From contig JAQTZA010000008.1 of NCBI GenBank assembly GCA_028687995.1, positions 62,001 to 126,000 of the forward strand: DNA of 64,000 bases. The letters run 5' to 3'. How positions within the stretch are numbered: the first letter of the stretch is position 1; each line of letters opens with the position of its first letter. The notes beneath the pieces are model-generated. The model had not been told where the DNA came from. It ran no database searches and was given only the letters and a program-made list of their open reading frames with translations. The position numbers and the translations under genes were made by a program. Shown in pieces: positions 46,607-56,659 of the stretch. This DNA is from Bacteroidales bacterium (lineage in GTDB: Bacteria > Bacteroidota > Bacteroidia > Bacteroidales > UBA7332).

Positions 46607-46696
46607 CTTTCGAAATGAGTATATTTTATTGTTCTTCTGCTAAACCAAAAATAGGTAATAAAATTCAATTAACCAAATGATTTTCAGAAAATAACA

Positions 46697-47803
46697 TTAT
46701 TTTACAGACACAATTTCTGTAGGTGCCAAGGTGGCATTGCGAATATCCACCTGAGCCACTACTTGTTTGGCTACATCGCGGAATGCATTACCTATTAATG
46801 ATTCGCTATCTAACGCCACTGGCTTGCCCAAATCACCTCCTTCGCACACACTTTGTACGATTGGAATTTGACCCAGAAAGTTGATTCCCATCGACTCAGC
46901 CAAATCTTTTCCGCCGTCTTTGCCAAAGATATAATATTTGTTGTTGGGCAATTCGGCAGGCGTGAACCAAGCCATATTCTCTACAAGCCCCAACACAGGA
47001 ATATTAATCTTTTCGCCGATAAACATATCAATACCTTTGCGCGCATCAGCCAGAGCCACCTCTTGTGGAGTAGTGACTACGATAGCGCCGGTAATGGCAA
47101 GGGTTTGCACTACGGTGAGGTGAATATCACTGGTGCCCGGTGGAAGGTCGATCAGAAAATAGTCGAGTTCGCCCCATTGTGCATCACCAATAAATTGCTT
47201 CAAAGCGCTGCTGGCCATCGAACCGCGCCAAACAACTGCGCTCTCTCTTTTCACAAAAAAGCCAATAGAGAGAATCTTTACTCCATATTTAATTGGGGGA
47301 ATAATTAATTCTCTGCCGTTCACATTTTCGACCATTGGTTTGAAATCTTCCATGTCGAACATTTTGGGAACCGATGGACCGAACAAATCAGCATCGAGCA
47401 ATCCCACTTTGTAACCCATTTGAGCCAACGAAACGGCTAAATTTGCTGCCACGGTGGATTTACCAACACCACCTTTACCAGAAGAAACAGCAATGATATT
47501 CTTCACATTTGGCAACAACAAATCGGGTTGAGCTGGACGTGGAGCCTGTTTGGCTACGGGAGTAATGTTTCCTTTTATCTCAATATCTTCAGAAATATAG
47601 GTTAAAATTGCTTGTTCGGCTGCCTTCACCACCGATTTGATAAACGGATCGTTCGGCTTTTCGAAAACCAGTGAAAGAGTCACCTTTTTGCCGTCAATTT
47701 CAATCTCTTTGCCGACCATGCCTCCGCTCACAAGGTCGGTGCCGGTGCCCGGATAACGCACTTTCGACAGCGCATCTAAAATTATCTGTTCTGTTAATTC
47801 CAT
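46697..47803 (-). CDS. Mrp/ApbC-type iron-sulfur carrier ATPase
   Basis: P-loop ATPase that carries or assembles iron-sulfur clusters, 368 residues. An N-terminal MIP18/DUF59-like domain (ILDALSKVRYPGTGTDLVSGG) is followed by the deviant Walker A ISSGKGGVGKST-like motif (AVSSGKGGVGKST), LDADLFGPSVPKMF and DLPPGTSDIHLT. The CXXC that binds the cluster in many family members is absent at the usual place (ENMAWFTPAELPNNKYYIFG). It starts nine bases after trmB. Confidence 0.9.
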   Translation of the reverse strand: MELTEQIILDALSKVRYPGTGTDLVSGGMVGKEIEIDGKKVTLSLVFEKPNDPFIKSVVKAAEQAILTYISEDIEIKGNITPVAKQAPRPAQPDLLLPNVKNIIAVSSGKGGVGKSTVAANLAVSLAQMGYKVGLLDADLFGPSVPKMFDMEDFKPMVENVNGRELIIPPIKYGVKILSIGFFVKRESAVVWRGSMASSALKQFIGDAQWGELDYFLIDLPPGTSDIHLTVVQTLAITGAIVVTTPQEVALADARKGIDMFIGEKINIPVLGLVENMAWFTPAELPNNKYYIFGKDGGKDLAESMGINFLGQIPIVQSVCEGGDLGKPVALDSESLIGNAFRDVAKQVVAQVDIRNATLAPTEIVSVK

Positions 47804-47812
47804 TATTCGTTA

Positions 47813-48568
47813 CTATTTTTTTGATGTATCACTTCTTCTTCCTCTATGGAAACTGCGATAGTCGTCGAACTCAATCTCTTGATCCGGTTCTACCAACGTT
47901 TCTCTTTGCTCACAAACAAATTTGATATACTTTATGTTCAGTCCGCGATCGAGCCATTGCTGTTCGTAATATGTTTTTATCGCCAGAATGGGATCTACGC
48001 TGTCGGAGTGATACAAATCGTTGGTAGATGCCAGCACTGGATAGGTGTTGACCTCCACCATCAGACAGGTGTAGGTGAACATAAAATTGCTGTCGGATTT
48101 GAGGTGAACAATGCCATTTTCGGTCAAAATCTGACGATAGAGCTCCATAAAACGGGTCGAAGTCAAGCGTTTGCGCACCTTGTTCATCTGAGGATCGGGG
48201 AATGTGATCCAAATCTCAGCCACCTCACCGGCTCCGAAGAAGTGATGAATCAGCTCGATATCGGTGCGCAGAAACGCCACGTTGGTCAATCCCTCTTCTA
48301 GCGACTGCTTGGCGCCCGTCCACATGCGAGCTCCTTTCACATCCACGCCAATAAAGTTTTTATCGGGAAACATGCGAGCCAACCCCACCGTGTATTCGCC
48401 TTTGCCGCAACCGAGTTCGAGCACAATGGGGTGATCGTTCCCGAAAAACTGCTTCCCCCACTCTCCTTGCATCGGAAATCCCGATTCTTGGATAACGGCA
48501 AACGGATATTGAAACACATGCGGATAGCTCTCCATCTCAGAGAATTTCTTCAATTTATTTTTTCCCAT
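47813..48568 (-). CDS. trmB: tRNA (guanine-46 N7)-methyltransferase TrmB
   Basis: Methylates G46 in the tRNA variable loop. From ATG at 48568 it has 251 residues. SAM-binding block [28 protein letters not shown]; the catalytic/recognition block [20 protein letters not shown]; and [14 protein letters not shown]. The frame continues nine codons further to 48595, into the promoter. GC-rich relative to the local average. Forms an operon with mrp. Confidence 0.95.
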   Translation of the reverse strand: MGKNKLKKFSEMESYPHVFQYPFAVIQESGFPMQGEWGKQFFGNDHPIVLELGCGKGEYTVGLARMFPDKNFIGVDVKGARMWTGAKQSLEEGLTNVAFLRTDIELIHHFFGAGEVAEIWITFPDPQMNKVRKRLTSTRFMELYRQILTENGIVHLKSDSNFMFTYTCLMVEVNTYPVLASTNDLYHSDSVDPILAIKTYYEQQWLDRGLNIKYIKFVCEQRETLVEPDQEIEFDDYRSFHRGRRSDTSKK

Positions 48569-48592
48569 AACATTGGTTTGATTTTGCGACTG

Positions 48593-48624
48593 CAAAAATA
48601 GGAATTATAAATTTGGCATACAAC
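48593..48624 (-). promoter_or_regulatory. Promoter of the trmB-mrp operon
   Basis: Minus strand: GTTG (48624-48621), 20-base spacer, TATTTTTG (48600-48593), 25 bases before the trmB ATG. Same layout as the promoter at 38607-38638. Confidence 0.5.
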
Positions 48625-48627
48625 ACA

Positions 48628-48664
48628 AAAACTCCGCTACCGAATTGAGCCGATAGCGGGAGTT
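48628..48664 (-). terminator. Orphan terminator-like hairpin upstream of trmB
   Basis: Arms AACTCCGCTACCG and CGATAGCGGGAGTT with few mismatches; on the minus strand it ends in TTTTT. No recognised minus-strand gene lies upstream of it (48665-48912), so what it terminates is unclear. Confidence 0.6.
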
Positions 48665-48912
48665 ATAATTTTAAAATAATGAATACGGAAAATAATTTAG
48701 ATCGATAAAACTTATGCGATACTGGGAAATAAACGATAAGTAACCAATCAACTTTTTGAAATTCACAAATTTGGTTCTATCCGAATCAGCAAAGTTTATT
48801 TTTTTGTTGATGAAATAATTGTTTATAATCGCACGTTTTCTGAAAGTAAATATTTGTAATATAATTTTATTTAGTTTAACTATCAGAGCATTCATTAAAA
48901 AAATAATTATAA

Positions 48913-51900
48913 ATGAGAAAAACTTTCTTAATCATTTCAATCTGTTTTTTAACAATCTCTGCTTTTGCCACTACCGGACTATACAATTATGCTGACAATT
49001 CGGTATTAGCAAATGGCAAATGGGTGAGAATTAAGATAACGAATTCTGGTGTTTATAAACTAACGTACACTGACCTAACCAATATGGGATTTTCGGATCC
49101 ATCGAAAGTCAGGATATACGGATTTGGTGGAGCAATGCTTCCCGAAACGTTTAAATATCCAAAACGCGACACAAAAGAGAATGGAGATATTCCTGAAGTA
49201 CCGATCTACAAAGGAACCAACTATATTCTATTTTGGGCACAAGGAGTGATATCCTGGGATAATACGGGTAGTACGTTTACACACACAGTAAATCCGTATG
49301 CCAATTACGCTTGCTATTTTCTGACAGATAGCAAGGGAACTCCTACTCCAATGGAGGTACAACCATCTATGAGTAATCCTGATATTTCGCTGGCTACTTT
49401 TGACGACTACAGTTTGCACGAAAAGGATTTAGTCAATGTTGTAGCATCAGGCAGAGAGTTTTATGGGGAAGATTTTTCATCGAACAATTCTCAAACATTC
49501 ACATTCAATATTGACGGAGTTACGAGTACAAAACCAATGACATTAGGTATTGATTTTATAGCTAACTCCACCACTGGAACCACTTTTAAGGCAAGTGTAA
49601 ACAATCAACCGTGTATCAATTCAAATATGCCAGCGATATCAACGGATCAACACGAAAAAGCCAAATCATTAGTCACTTCGGGTACATTCCTAAACAGCCT
49701 TTCCACTCAGGTTTTCAATGTTAAAATTGATTATGGTAAAACAAACGATCTCAACTGTCTACTCAATTATATCCGCCTAAATATGGAACGTACGCTTAAA
49801 TTATACGATTCATATACTGCCTTTCGGTCGATAGCATCTAAAGGTCTCAAAGCCCAATATACGATTCAGAATACAAATTCGAACGTCAAAATTTGGAAGA
49901 TCTCTGATGGAAAATGTGTAGAAATAACTCCATCGACAAGTGGGTTTGAAACAAAATTTACGATGACTTCCCCAAGAGATAAGCCCAGCGAGTTTGTAGT
50001 AGTAGATGTGAATGGCACATTCCCCACACCTACTTTCGATGCTAAAGTCGAAAATCAAAATCTACATGCGTTACCTCAAACAGATATGGTAATCATAACA
50101 AATAGCGATTTTCTGACTTATGCGAATCAAATAGCAGACTTGCATCGCAATCCTGACAAAGACAATATGCGCGTAACGGTAGTCACTCCAGATCAAATTT
50201 ATAACGAATTTTCGTCCGGTACGAAAGACGCATCCGCCTATCGTTGGTTTATGAAAATGTTCTACGACCGAGCAACCACCACTGCCGACAAACCCAGATA
50301 TTTACTACTTTTCGGTGATGGCACTTTCGACAACCGCTTGCTTAGCTCCCAATGGAAAAATACTGATCCGGTCGATAAACTTCTCACCTACGAATCTGTT
50401 GCATCATTGGTTGAAACATCTTCTTATGTGTGTGATGATTATTTTGGATTTTTAGATGATAATGAAGGCGCAAATATTGAAGGTGATGGTTTAGATTTGG
50501 GAATAGGACGTTTCCCTGTACGAAATACTTACGAAGCAGAATCAGTAGTAAATAAAATAATTGGCTATACGACTAATAAGCAATATGGAACTTGGAAAAA
50601 CAACCTCTGTTTTGTGGCTGACGATGGGGATGGAAATGGTCACATGGATGAAGCGAATCAGTTGACGCAATACCTTGAGGCCAATTACAAACAATTTGTC
50701 ATTAATAAGATTTATCTTGATTCGTACAAAAAAGTAATAACTTCTACGGGTGGAACTTACCCATCAGCAAAAAAGAAATTATTTGACCTTCTTAATTCTG
50801 GAATAATGACATTAAATTATACTGGTCATGGTAGTACAAATTCTTGGGCAGTGGAGCAAATTATGACAACATCCGACATTAAATCACTGTATCTTACCAA
50901 ATTGCCGTTGTGGATAACTGCTACTTGCGATTTCAGTCGTTACGATGATTTTAATACAAGTGCCGGAGAGGAGGTTTTATTAAATCCTAACGGTGGCGGT
51001 ATCGGTCTAATAACAACCAGTCGTGTTGTTTTTTCCACTGGAAATTCCAGATTAAATACAGTACTGAATACTCTTCTATTCAAAAAAAATAGTGACGGAT
51101 CAAGATTAAGATTGGGGGATATACTTCGTCAAACAAAAGCAGCTTTAGGAACTGATGCGAATAAATTAAACTTTACGCTTCTGGGCGATCCGGCATTAAA
51201 ATTAAACTATGCTGAATATAAGATGGAGATCACTAAATTAAACGGCGATTCTGCTCATCTAGTTACACCTACGCTTTCTGCTCTTAGCGAAGTGACGTTA
51301 ACCGGACGAGTATTGAATCCTGATGGAACTTTTGATCCCAACTTTAATGGCGTTGTCAAACCAACAGTGTTCGACTGCGACGAAACTATAACGACCTTGG
51401 ATAATGATAATACTGGGAGTCCATTTAAATACACAGATAGAAATAAAGTGTTGTTTACCGGCAAAGATTCTATTAAGAATGGAGAATTCTCATTCAAATT
51501 TACGGTTCCAAAAGATATGAGCTATTCTTACAAAAGCGGGCGAATAAATCTGTATGGTTATGATACTAATGGCAATGAAGCTCAAGGATATTATGAAAAC
51601 TTTGTGCTCGGCGGAACCAATCCGAATGCCCCGATTGACCAAGATGGTCCCTCTATCAACAAGATGTATCTCAATAGTGAAAGTTTTGTAAATGGCGACA
51701 TTGTGAATGAAACACCTGTCTTAGAAGTAAATTTAGAAGATAAAAGTGGGCTGAACGTTTCCGGAACTGGTATTGGTCACGACTTATTGCTCGTTATTGA
51801 TAATTCTCCGGCAAACACCTATATTTTGAATAACTATTATGAAGCCTACAGCGGAAGTTCTACTGCAGGTAAGGTATCGTATGTAATTCCTAAATTAACA

Positions 51901-52308
51901 GATGGAAATCATTCTTTATATTTTAGAGCTTGGGATATTCAGAACAATTCATCGAGCCAAACCATAAATTGTGTAGTCAAAAAGGGTTACGCTCCAAAGA
52001 TTTTTGATCTCTATACAAATACTATTGTAAAACTTTCGTCAGCGAGGGTTGTCTTTTTGCTCAAGCACGACAGACCTAATACAAATATCAGTGTAAAATT
52101 AAGCGTCTATAACTTATCTGGCATCGAAGTTTGGAGGCATGCTGAAACTGGATTAGCAGATATTACTGAGGCATACCCTATTGAATGGGATTTGAAAAGT
52201 TCAAATGGCATCTCCGTTTCTCCTGGAATCTACTTATACAAAGCATCCATTTTTACTGATCAGGCACAAGAATCAACGCTAACTAAAAAACTAGTAGTCG
52301 TACAATAA
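48913..52308 (+). CDS. porU: Type IX secretion sortase PorU (gingipain-like C25 peptidase)
   Basis: Cell-surface cysteine peptidase that removes the C-terminal signal of type IX cargo and links it to lipopolysaccharide. The 1131 residues start with a signal peptide (FLIISICFLTISAFA). The N-terminal domain has the PorU-type VRIYGFGGAMLPE. The C25 domain holds the catalytic pair H639 (NYTGHGSTNSW) and C672 (ITATCDFSRYDDF). The C-terminal end (SPGIYLYKASI...KKLVVVQ) resembles a type IX C-terminal domain, which PorU itself keeps. No other secretion gene is adjacent. It has its own terminator. Confidence 0.9.
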   Translation: MRKTFLIISICFLTISAFATTGLYNYADNSVLANGKWVRIKITNSGVYKLTYTDLTNMGFSDPSKVRIYGFGGAMLPETFKYPKRDTKENGDIPEVPIYKGTNYILFWAQGVISWDNTGSTFTHTVNPYANYACYFLTDSKGTPTPMEVQPSMSNPDISLATFDDYSLHEKDLVNVVASGREFYGEDFSSNNSQTFTFNIDGVTSTKPMTLGIDFIANSTTGTTFKASVNNQPCINSNMPAISTDQHEKAKSLVTSGTFLNSLSTQVFNVKIDYGKTNDLNCLLNYIRLNMERTLKLYDSYTAFRSIASKGLKAQYTIQNTNSNVKIWKISDGKCVEITPSTSGFETKFTMTSPRDKPSEFVVVDVNGTFPTPTFDAKVENQNLHALPQTDMVIITNSDFLTYANQIADLHRNPDKDNMRVTVVTPDQIYNEFSSGTKDASAYRWFMKMFYDRATTTADKPRYLLLFGDGTFDNRLLSSQWKNTDPVDKLLTYESVASLVETSSYVCDDYFGFLDDNEGANIEGDGLDLGIGRFPVRNTYEAESVVNKIIGYTTNKQYGTWKNNLCFVADDGDGNGHMDEANQLTQYLEANYKQFVINKIYLDSYKKVITSTGGTYPSAKKKLFDLLNSGIMTLNYTGHGSTNSWAVEQIMTTSDIKSLYLTKLPLWITATCDFSRYDDFNTSAGEEVLLNPNGGGIGLITTSRVVFSTGNSRLNTVLNTLLFKKNSDGSRLRLGDILRQTKAALGTDANKLNFTLLGDPALKLNYAEYKMEITKLNGDSAHLVTPTLSALSEVTLTGRVLNPDGTFDPNFNGVVKPTVFDCDETITTLDNDNTGSPFKYTDRNKVLFTGKDSIKNGEFSFKFTVPKDMSYSYKSGRINLYGYDTNGNEAQGYYENFVLGGTNPNAPIDQDGPSINKMYLNSESFVNGDIVNETPVLEVNLEDKSGLNVSGTGIGHDLLLVIDNSPANTYILNNYYEAYSGSSTAGKVSYVIPKLTDGNHSLYFRAWDIQNNSSSQTINCVVKKGYAPKIFDLYTNTIVKLSSARVVFLLKHDRPNTNISVKLSVYNLSGIEVWRHAETGLADITEAYPIEWDLKSSNGISVSPGIYLYKASIFTDQAQESTLTKKLVVVQ

Positions 52309-52332
52309 GGCTTTTTAACAAATATCTCAATA

Positions 52333-52375
52333 AAAAACTCTCACTTTTAGCTAAAAGCTTTTTGTGAGAGTTTTT
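52333..52375. terminator. Bidirectional terminator between porU and the OsmC-like gene
   Basis: 12-base perfect arms AAAAACTCTCAC (52333-52344) and GTGAGAGTTTTT (52364-52375). Confidence 0.82.
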
Positions 52376-52396
52376 AATTGCTACTTTACCTAAGGT

Positions 52397-52828
52397 CTAC
52401 ACAGAAAGAATCTCTTTTCCGTTGAGGATCACCTGATACGATAGTGGCGCGATCATGCGCAACATAGCAGCCACACCGCAATATTTCTCTTGCGACATGG
52501 TCACCGATTTAATCACTTTTTCTGCTGAAAGGTTACTGCCTTTGAGATTGTAAACAATATTGAAACGGGTATAAACCTTCGGATGATCTTCTGCCAAATC
52601 TGCATCTACCGTCATATCGTACTCTTCGATCTCTTTGCGCATCTTTTTAATCAGGGACACGATGTCCATACCCGTGCAGCCTGCAAATGCCACAAGCATC
52701 AACGCTTTCGGGCGAAATCCCGAATCGGCTCCCCCACTTTCGGATGCTGCATCCAATCTGATCTTGTGCCCTTCGAGCATTCCTTCGAACGACATTCCGT
52801 CTGTCCATTTAATATTTACTTGTGCCAT
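52397..52828 (-). CDS. OsmC/Ohr-family peroxiredoxin-like protein
   Basis: A 143-residue protein of the OsmC superfamily. The two active-site cysteines are in FAGCTGMDIVSLIKKM and EKYCGVAAMLRMIAP; the latter block also carries the usual Ala-rich helix. Members reduce organic hydroperoxides; the exact substrate is not known. Monocistronic, convergent with porU. Confidence 0.9.
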   Translation of the reverse strand: MAQVNIKWTDGMSFEGMLEGHKIRLDAASESGGADSGFRPKALMLVAFAGCTGMDIVSLIKKMRKEIEEYDMTVDADLAEDHPKVYTRFNIVYNLKGSNLSAEKVIKSVTMSQEKYCGVAAMLRMIAPLSYQVILNGKEILSV

Positions 52829-52830
52829 AA

Positions 52831-52865
52831 GTTGAGTTATGAATGTTGAGTTATGAATGTTGAGT
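52831..52865. repeat. 14-base direct repeat, two and a half copies
   Basis: GTTGAGTTATGAAT at 52831-52844 and 52845-52858, then GTTGAGT. It lies immediately upstream of the OsmC-like start codon. Confidence 0.7.
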
Positions 52866-52895
52866 CTGCCTGGCGGCAGTCAGGTTATTAGTTTT

Positions 52896-52940
52896 CTTTG
52901 CGCTCTTTGCGTAAACCTCTGCTTCCTCTGCGGTTAAACA
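52896..52940. repeat. CTTTGCG-type dispersed intergenic repeat
   Basis: Reads CTTTGCGCTCTTTGCGTAAA then CCTCTGCTTCCTCTGCGGTTAAAC: near-tandem CTTTGCG/CTCTGCG units. From general experience this sort of sequence recurs in intergenic DNA of many Bacteroidota and some other phyla. Only one copy is present in this window. Confidence 0.5.
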
Positions 52941-52946
52941 AAAAAA

Positions 52947-52975
52947 TGCACCGAAAACAAGATTTCGATGCACTC
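52947..52975 (-). terminator. Terminator of glyA
   Basis: TGCACCGAAA (52947-52956) and TTTCGATGCA (52963-52972), one G-U pair. On the minus strand it is followed by a T run. About 65 bases past the glyA stop codon. Confidence 0.7.
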
Positions 52976-53039
52976 TTTCTATTTGTTTTCTGAATATTAA
53001 AAACGTAATTTCAGAAATATTGTTCACTTCAATAGGTGA

Positions 53040-54320
53040 TTACCAAGCGTAGATTGGGAATTTCGACATGGTCGCGTTCACCTTCTCACGAACTGCTTTG
53101 ATCACCGATTCACTCTCTGGGTTTGAAAGCACTGTATCCATCATCTCAACGATTTCGAGCATCAAATCCTCTTTCGGACCACGAGTAGTGATGGCAGGTG
53201 TTCCCACGCGGATACCCGATGTCAGGAATGGAGAACGGCTGTCGTAAGGCACCATATTTTTATTGACGGTAATATCAGCTTTCACCAACGCATTTTCTGC
53301 CACTTTACCTGTCAATTCAGGAAATTTAGAGCGTAGATCAATCAACATACAGTGATTTTCTGTACCGTCAGAAACGATCTTGTAACCATTATCCATAAAT
53401 GCCTGAGCCATGGTGGCAGCATTCTTTTTCACTTGCAATTGATACTCTTTAAATTCAGGAGCCAATGCTTCGCCAAATGCAATCGCTTTACCCGCGATTA
53501 CGTGTTCCAACGGACCACCTTGTGCACCCGGGAATACAGCAGAATCCAACAACGCTGACATCTTTTTGATCTCGCCTTTTGGCGTTGTTTTTCCCCAGGG
53601 ATTGTCAAAATCTTCGCCCAACAAAATCACACCACCACGTGGACCACGCAATGTTTTGTGTGTGGTAGAAGTCACGATGTGTGCGTGTTTCACAGGATTT
53701 GCAAGCAATCCGCCGGCAATCATTCCAGCAGGGTGAGCCATATCGACCCAAAGAATGGCACCAATCTGATCAGCAATCTTACGCATACGAGCATAGTCCC
53801 AATCGCGAGAATAAGCCGACGCTCCACCGATAATCATTTTTGGTTTTTCGCGTAAAGCTATCTCCTCCATTTGTTCGTAATCGACCAAACCATCCGATTC
53901 GCGTACATTGTATTCTAGTGCTTTGTACATCAAGCCAGAGAAATTCACTGCCGAGCCGTGTGTCAGGTGACCCCCGTGCGAAAGATTCAATCCTAAGAAT
54001 TTATCGCCTGGATTCATCACGGCAAAAAAGACTGCCAAATTCGCAGATGCACCAGAGTGTGGTTGTACATTCGCCCATGCTGCGCCATAAAGCTCTTTTA
54101 GACGATCGATAGCAATTTGCTCACTCAAATCGACCACTTCACAACCGCCATAATAGCGTTTGCCGGGATAACCTTCAGCATATTTGTTGGTTAAACACGA
54201 TCCAACGGCTTCCATAACCTGTTGACTAACAAAGTTTTCAGAAGCAATCAGTTCAATACCTTTCAACTGACGTTGATTTTCTTTTTCGATAATGTCAAAA
54301 ATAACGGTGTCTCGTTTCAT
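53040..54320 (-). CDS. glyA: Serine hydroxymethyltransferase
   Basis: PLP enzyme that interconverts serine and glycine, charging tetrahydrofolate with a one-carbon unit. Length is 426 residues. Family blocks: [48 protein letters not shown], the PLP lysine in [15 protein letters not shown] and [14 protein letters not shown]. Complete and monocistronic, with a promoter upstream and a terminator downstream. Confidence 0.97.
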   Translation of the reverse strand: MKRDTVIFDIIEKENQRQLKGIELIASENFVSQQVMEAVGSCLTNKYAEGYPGKRYYGGCEVVDLSEQIAIDRLKELYGAAWANVQPHSGASANLAVFFAVMNPGDKFLGLNLSHGGHLTHGSAVNFSGLMYKALEYNVRESDGLVDYEQMEEIALREKPKMIIGGASAYSRDWDYARMRKIADQIGAILWVDMAHPAGMIAGGLLANPVKHAHIVTSTTHKTLRGPRGGVILLGEDFDNPWGKTTPKGEIKKMSALLDSAVFPGAQGGPLEHVIAGKAIAFGEALAPEFKEYQLQVKKNAATMAQAFMDNGYKIVSDGTENHCMLIDLRSKFPELTGKVAENALVKADITVNKNMVPYDSRSPFLTSGIRVGTPAITTRGPKEDLMLEIVEMMDTVLSNPESESVIKAVREKVNATMSKFPIYAW

Positions 54321-54384
54321 TTTATCGTAGGTTTAAATATTTTAGGTAGAAAGGAAAATTTGGAGTCTTTGATTTTTGAAGCTG

Positions 54385-54415
54385 CAAAGATAGGACTTTC
54401 TACTAAGAATAGAAA
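54385..54415 (-). promoter_or_regulatory. Promoter of glyA
   Basis: Minus strand: TTTC (54415-54412), 19-base spacer, TATCTTTG (54392-54385), 65 bases before the start codon. One change from the full consensus. Confidence 0.6.
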
Positions 54416-54494
54416 TCAAATCCATAAATAAATGGCAATAAACTCCGTTCTAAAATCGAATATTTAGAGACCAATTTTATGAAACCAATCTCCG

Positions 54495-54563
54495 TTTCCT
54501 GTCGAAATGGCAGAAAACTGACATCCGAAACAATGACAATAGGCAGTTTTCTGACAAAAACAG
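54495..54563. promoter_or_regulatory. Imperfect inverted repeat upstream of dnaK (possible activator site)
   Basis: Left half: TTCCTGT (54495-54501), 9-base gap, CAGAAAACTG (54511-54520). Right half, reversed: CAGTTTTCTG (54544-54553), 6-base gap, ACAGGAA (54560 onward). The halves are near mirror images about a 23-base centre. It lies 25-90 bases upstream of the sigma-54-like element, a usual position for an enhancer-binding activator. Confidence 0.5.
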
Positions 54564-54585
54564 GAATTTTCCAAAAAAAATAGTT

Positions 54586-54600
54586 TGGCACGCTGTTTGA
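54586..54600 (+). promoter_or_regulatory. Sigma-54-like -24/-12 element upstream of dnaK
   Basis: TGGCACG (54586-54592), 4 bases, TTGA (54597-54600). The -24 GG and the -12 G are 10 bases apart as in the sigma-54 consensus TGGCACG-N4-TTGC; only the final C is changed to A. About 77 bases before the dnaK ATG. No TAnnTTTG promoter is seen in this gap. Confidence 0.45.
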
Positions 54601-54676
54601 AATAACCATTGCGAACAAGCTTCAAAGCTTGATATCGCAAAAAAGAAATTATAACTTAAAAAACAAAAATAAAATT

Positions 54677-56575
54677 ATGGGAAAAATTATTGGAATTGAC
54701 TTAGGAACAACCAACTCTTGTGTTGCCGTTTTGGAAGGAAACGAGCCGGTTGTAATCGCTAATAGCGAAGGTCGCAGAACTACTCCTTCTATTGTTGCAT
54801 TTATCGACGGTGGCGAACGCAAAGTGGGTGATCCTGCAAAACGTCAAGCAATCACAAACCCACAAAAAACGGTTGCTTCTATCAAACGTTTCATGGGTGA
54901 ATCATTTGATCAGGTAGCGAAAGAGATCACGCGTGTACCTTACACCGTGAAACGTGGTGATAACAACACTCCACGTGTAGAAATCGATGGACGTCTTTAT
55001 ACGCCACAAGAAATTTCGGCTATGGTGCTTCAAAAAATGAAGAAAACTGCTGAAGATTACCTTGGACAAGAAGTAACTGACGCAGTAATCACTGTACCTG
55101 CATACTTCAACGATGCACAACGTCAAGCTACCAAAGAAGCGGGTGAAATCGCTGGTTTGAATGTACGTCGTATCGTGAACGAACCAACTGCTGCGTCGTT
55201 GGCTTACGGTCTCGACAAAGCACACAAAGATATGAAAATCGCGGTATTCGACCTTGGTGGAGGTACTTTCGATATCTCTATCCTTGAGTTAGGTGATGGT
55301 GTATTCGAAGTAAAATCAACCAATGGTGATACTCACTTGGGTGGTGATGACTTCGACCACGTGATCATTGACTGGTTGGCTGACGAATTCAAAAAAGACG
55401 AAGGAATTGACTTGCGTCAAGACCCAATGTCGTTGCAACGTCTGAAAGAAGCTGCTGAAAAAGCTAAAATTGAGCTTTCAAGTTCTTCTTCTTCAGAAAT
55501 CAATTTGCCATACATTATGCCAGTTAACGGAATTCCAAAGCACTTGGTGAAAACCTTGAGCCGTGCGCAATTCGAAAAATTGGCTGACAAATTGATTCAA
55601 GCAACTGTAGAACCATGTCGTAAAGCATTGTCTGATGCTGGTTTAACAACATCTGACATCGACGAAGTAATCTTGGTTGGTGGATCGACTCGTATTCCTG
55701 CCATTGTTGAAATCGTTGAGAAATTCTTCGGAAAAGCACCTTCTAAAGGTGTGAATCCAGACGAAGTAGTTGCCGTAGGTGCTGCTATTCAAGGTGGTGT
55801 ATTGACAGGAGAAGTGAAAGATGTGTTGCTGCTCGACGTTACTCCACTTTCGTTGGGTATCGAAACCATGGGTGGTGTATTGACCAAATTAATTGAATCA
55901 AACACAACCATTCCAAGCAAGAAATCGGAAACGTTCTCTACAGCGGTTGACAATCAGCCTTCGGTTGAAATCCACATTCTGCAAGGTGAGCGTCCAATGG
56001 CGAAAGACAACAAATCAATTGGTCGTTTCCACTTAGATGGTATTATGCCAGCTCGTCGTGGTGAACCACAAATCGAAGTAACTTTTGACATCGATGCCAA
56101 CGGTATTCTTCATGTTTCTGCGAAAGATAAAGCAACAGGCAAATCGCAAAGCATACGTATCGAAGCATCAAGCGGATTGTCTGATGCAGACATCAAACGT
56201 ATGAAAGACGAAGCGGCTGCGAATGCTGAATCGGACAAAGTGGAGAAAGAGAAAATCGACAAATTGAACCAAGCGGATTCAATGATTTTCCAAACAGAGA
56301 AGCAATTGACCGAACTTGGCGATAAAATCTCTGCTGACAAAAAAGCTCCTATCGAAGCAGCTTTAGCTAAACTAAAAGAGGCTCACAAAGCACAAGATTT
56401 GGCTGGTATTGATGCTGCAACCAACGAGTTGAACACTGCTTTCCACGCAGTATCGCAAGATATGTACAACGCGCAACAACAAGCAGAAGGTGGTCAACCC
56501 GGTGGTGCGCAACAACAAGCGCCTAACGATGGCAAAGACAACGTAACTGATGTTGACTTTGAAGAAGTAAAATAG
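54677..56575 (+). CDS. dnaK: Molecular chaperone DnaK (Hsp70)
   Basis: ATP-dependent chaperone, 632 residues from ATG at 54677. [15 protein letters not shown] opens the nucleotide-binding domain; [32 protein letters not shown] and [11 protein letters not shown] follow; the linker [19 protein letters not shown] leads to the substrate domain. A Gln-rich tail ends [10 protein letters not shown], the usual EEVD-like terminus. The frame is open 16 codons upstream, but the ATG gives the canonical start. No dnaJ or grpE is adjacent, so it is transcribed alone. Confidence 0.98.
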   Translation: MGKIIGIDLGTTNSCVAVLEGNEPVVIANSEGRRTTPSIVAFIDGGERKVGDPAKRQAITNPQKTVASIKRFMGESFDQVAKEITRVPYTVKRGDNNTPRVEIDGRLYTPQEISAMVLQKMKKTAEDYLGQEVTDAVITVPAYFNDAQRQATKEAGEIAGLNVRRIVNEPTAASLAYGLDKAHKDMKIAVFDLGGGTFDISILELGDGVFEVKSTNGDTHLGGDDFDHVIIDWLADEFKKDEGIDLRQDPMSLQRLKEAAEKAKIELSSSSSSEINLPYIMPVNGIPKHLVKTLSRAQFEKLADKLIQATVEPCRKALSDAGLTTSDIDEVILVGGSTRIPAIVEIVEKFFGKAPSKGVNPDEVVAVGAAIQGGVLTGEVKDVLLLDVTPLSLGIETMGGVLTKLIESNTTIPSKKSETFSTAVDNQPSVEIHILQGERPMAKDNKSIGRFHLDGIMPARRGEPQIEVTFDIDANGILHVSAKDKATGKSQSIRIEASSGLSDADIKRMKDEAAANAESDKVEKEKIDKLNQADSMIFQTEKQLTELGDKISADKKAPIEAALAKLKEAHKAQDLAGIDAATNELNTAFHAVSQDMYNAQQQAEGGQPGGAQQQAPNDGKDNVTDVDFEEVK

Positions 56576-56608
56576 TCCACATTAAGTAACAAATCAAACA
56601 AATTGTCT

Positions 56609-56645
56609 AACCTCTGTAAATCATATATTTACAGAGGTTTTTTAT
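56609..56645 (+). terminator. Terminator of dnaK
   Basis: AACCTCTGTAAA (56609-56620) and TTTACAGAGGTT (56628-56639) with a long T-rich tail. Probably marks the last chromosomal core sequence before the integrative element. Confidence 0.85.
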
Positions 56646-56659
56646 TTTAAATTCTATAC

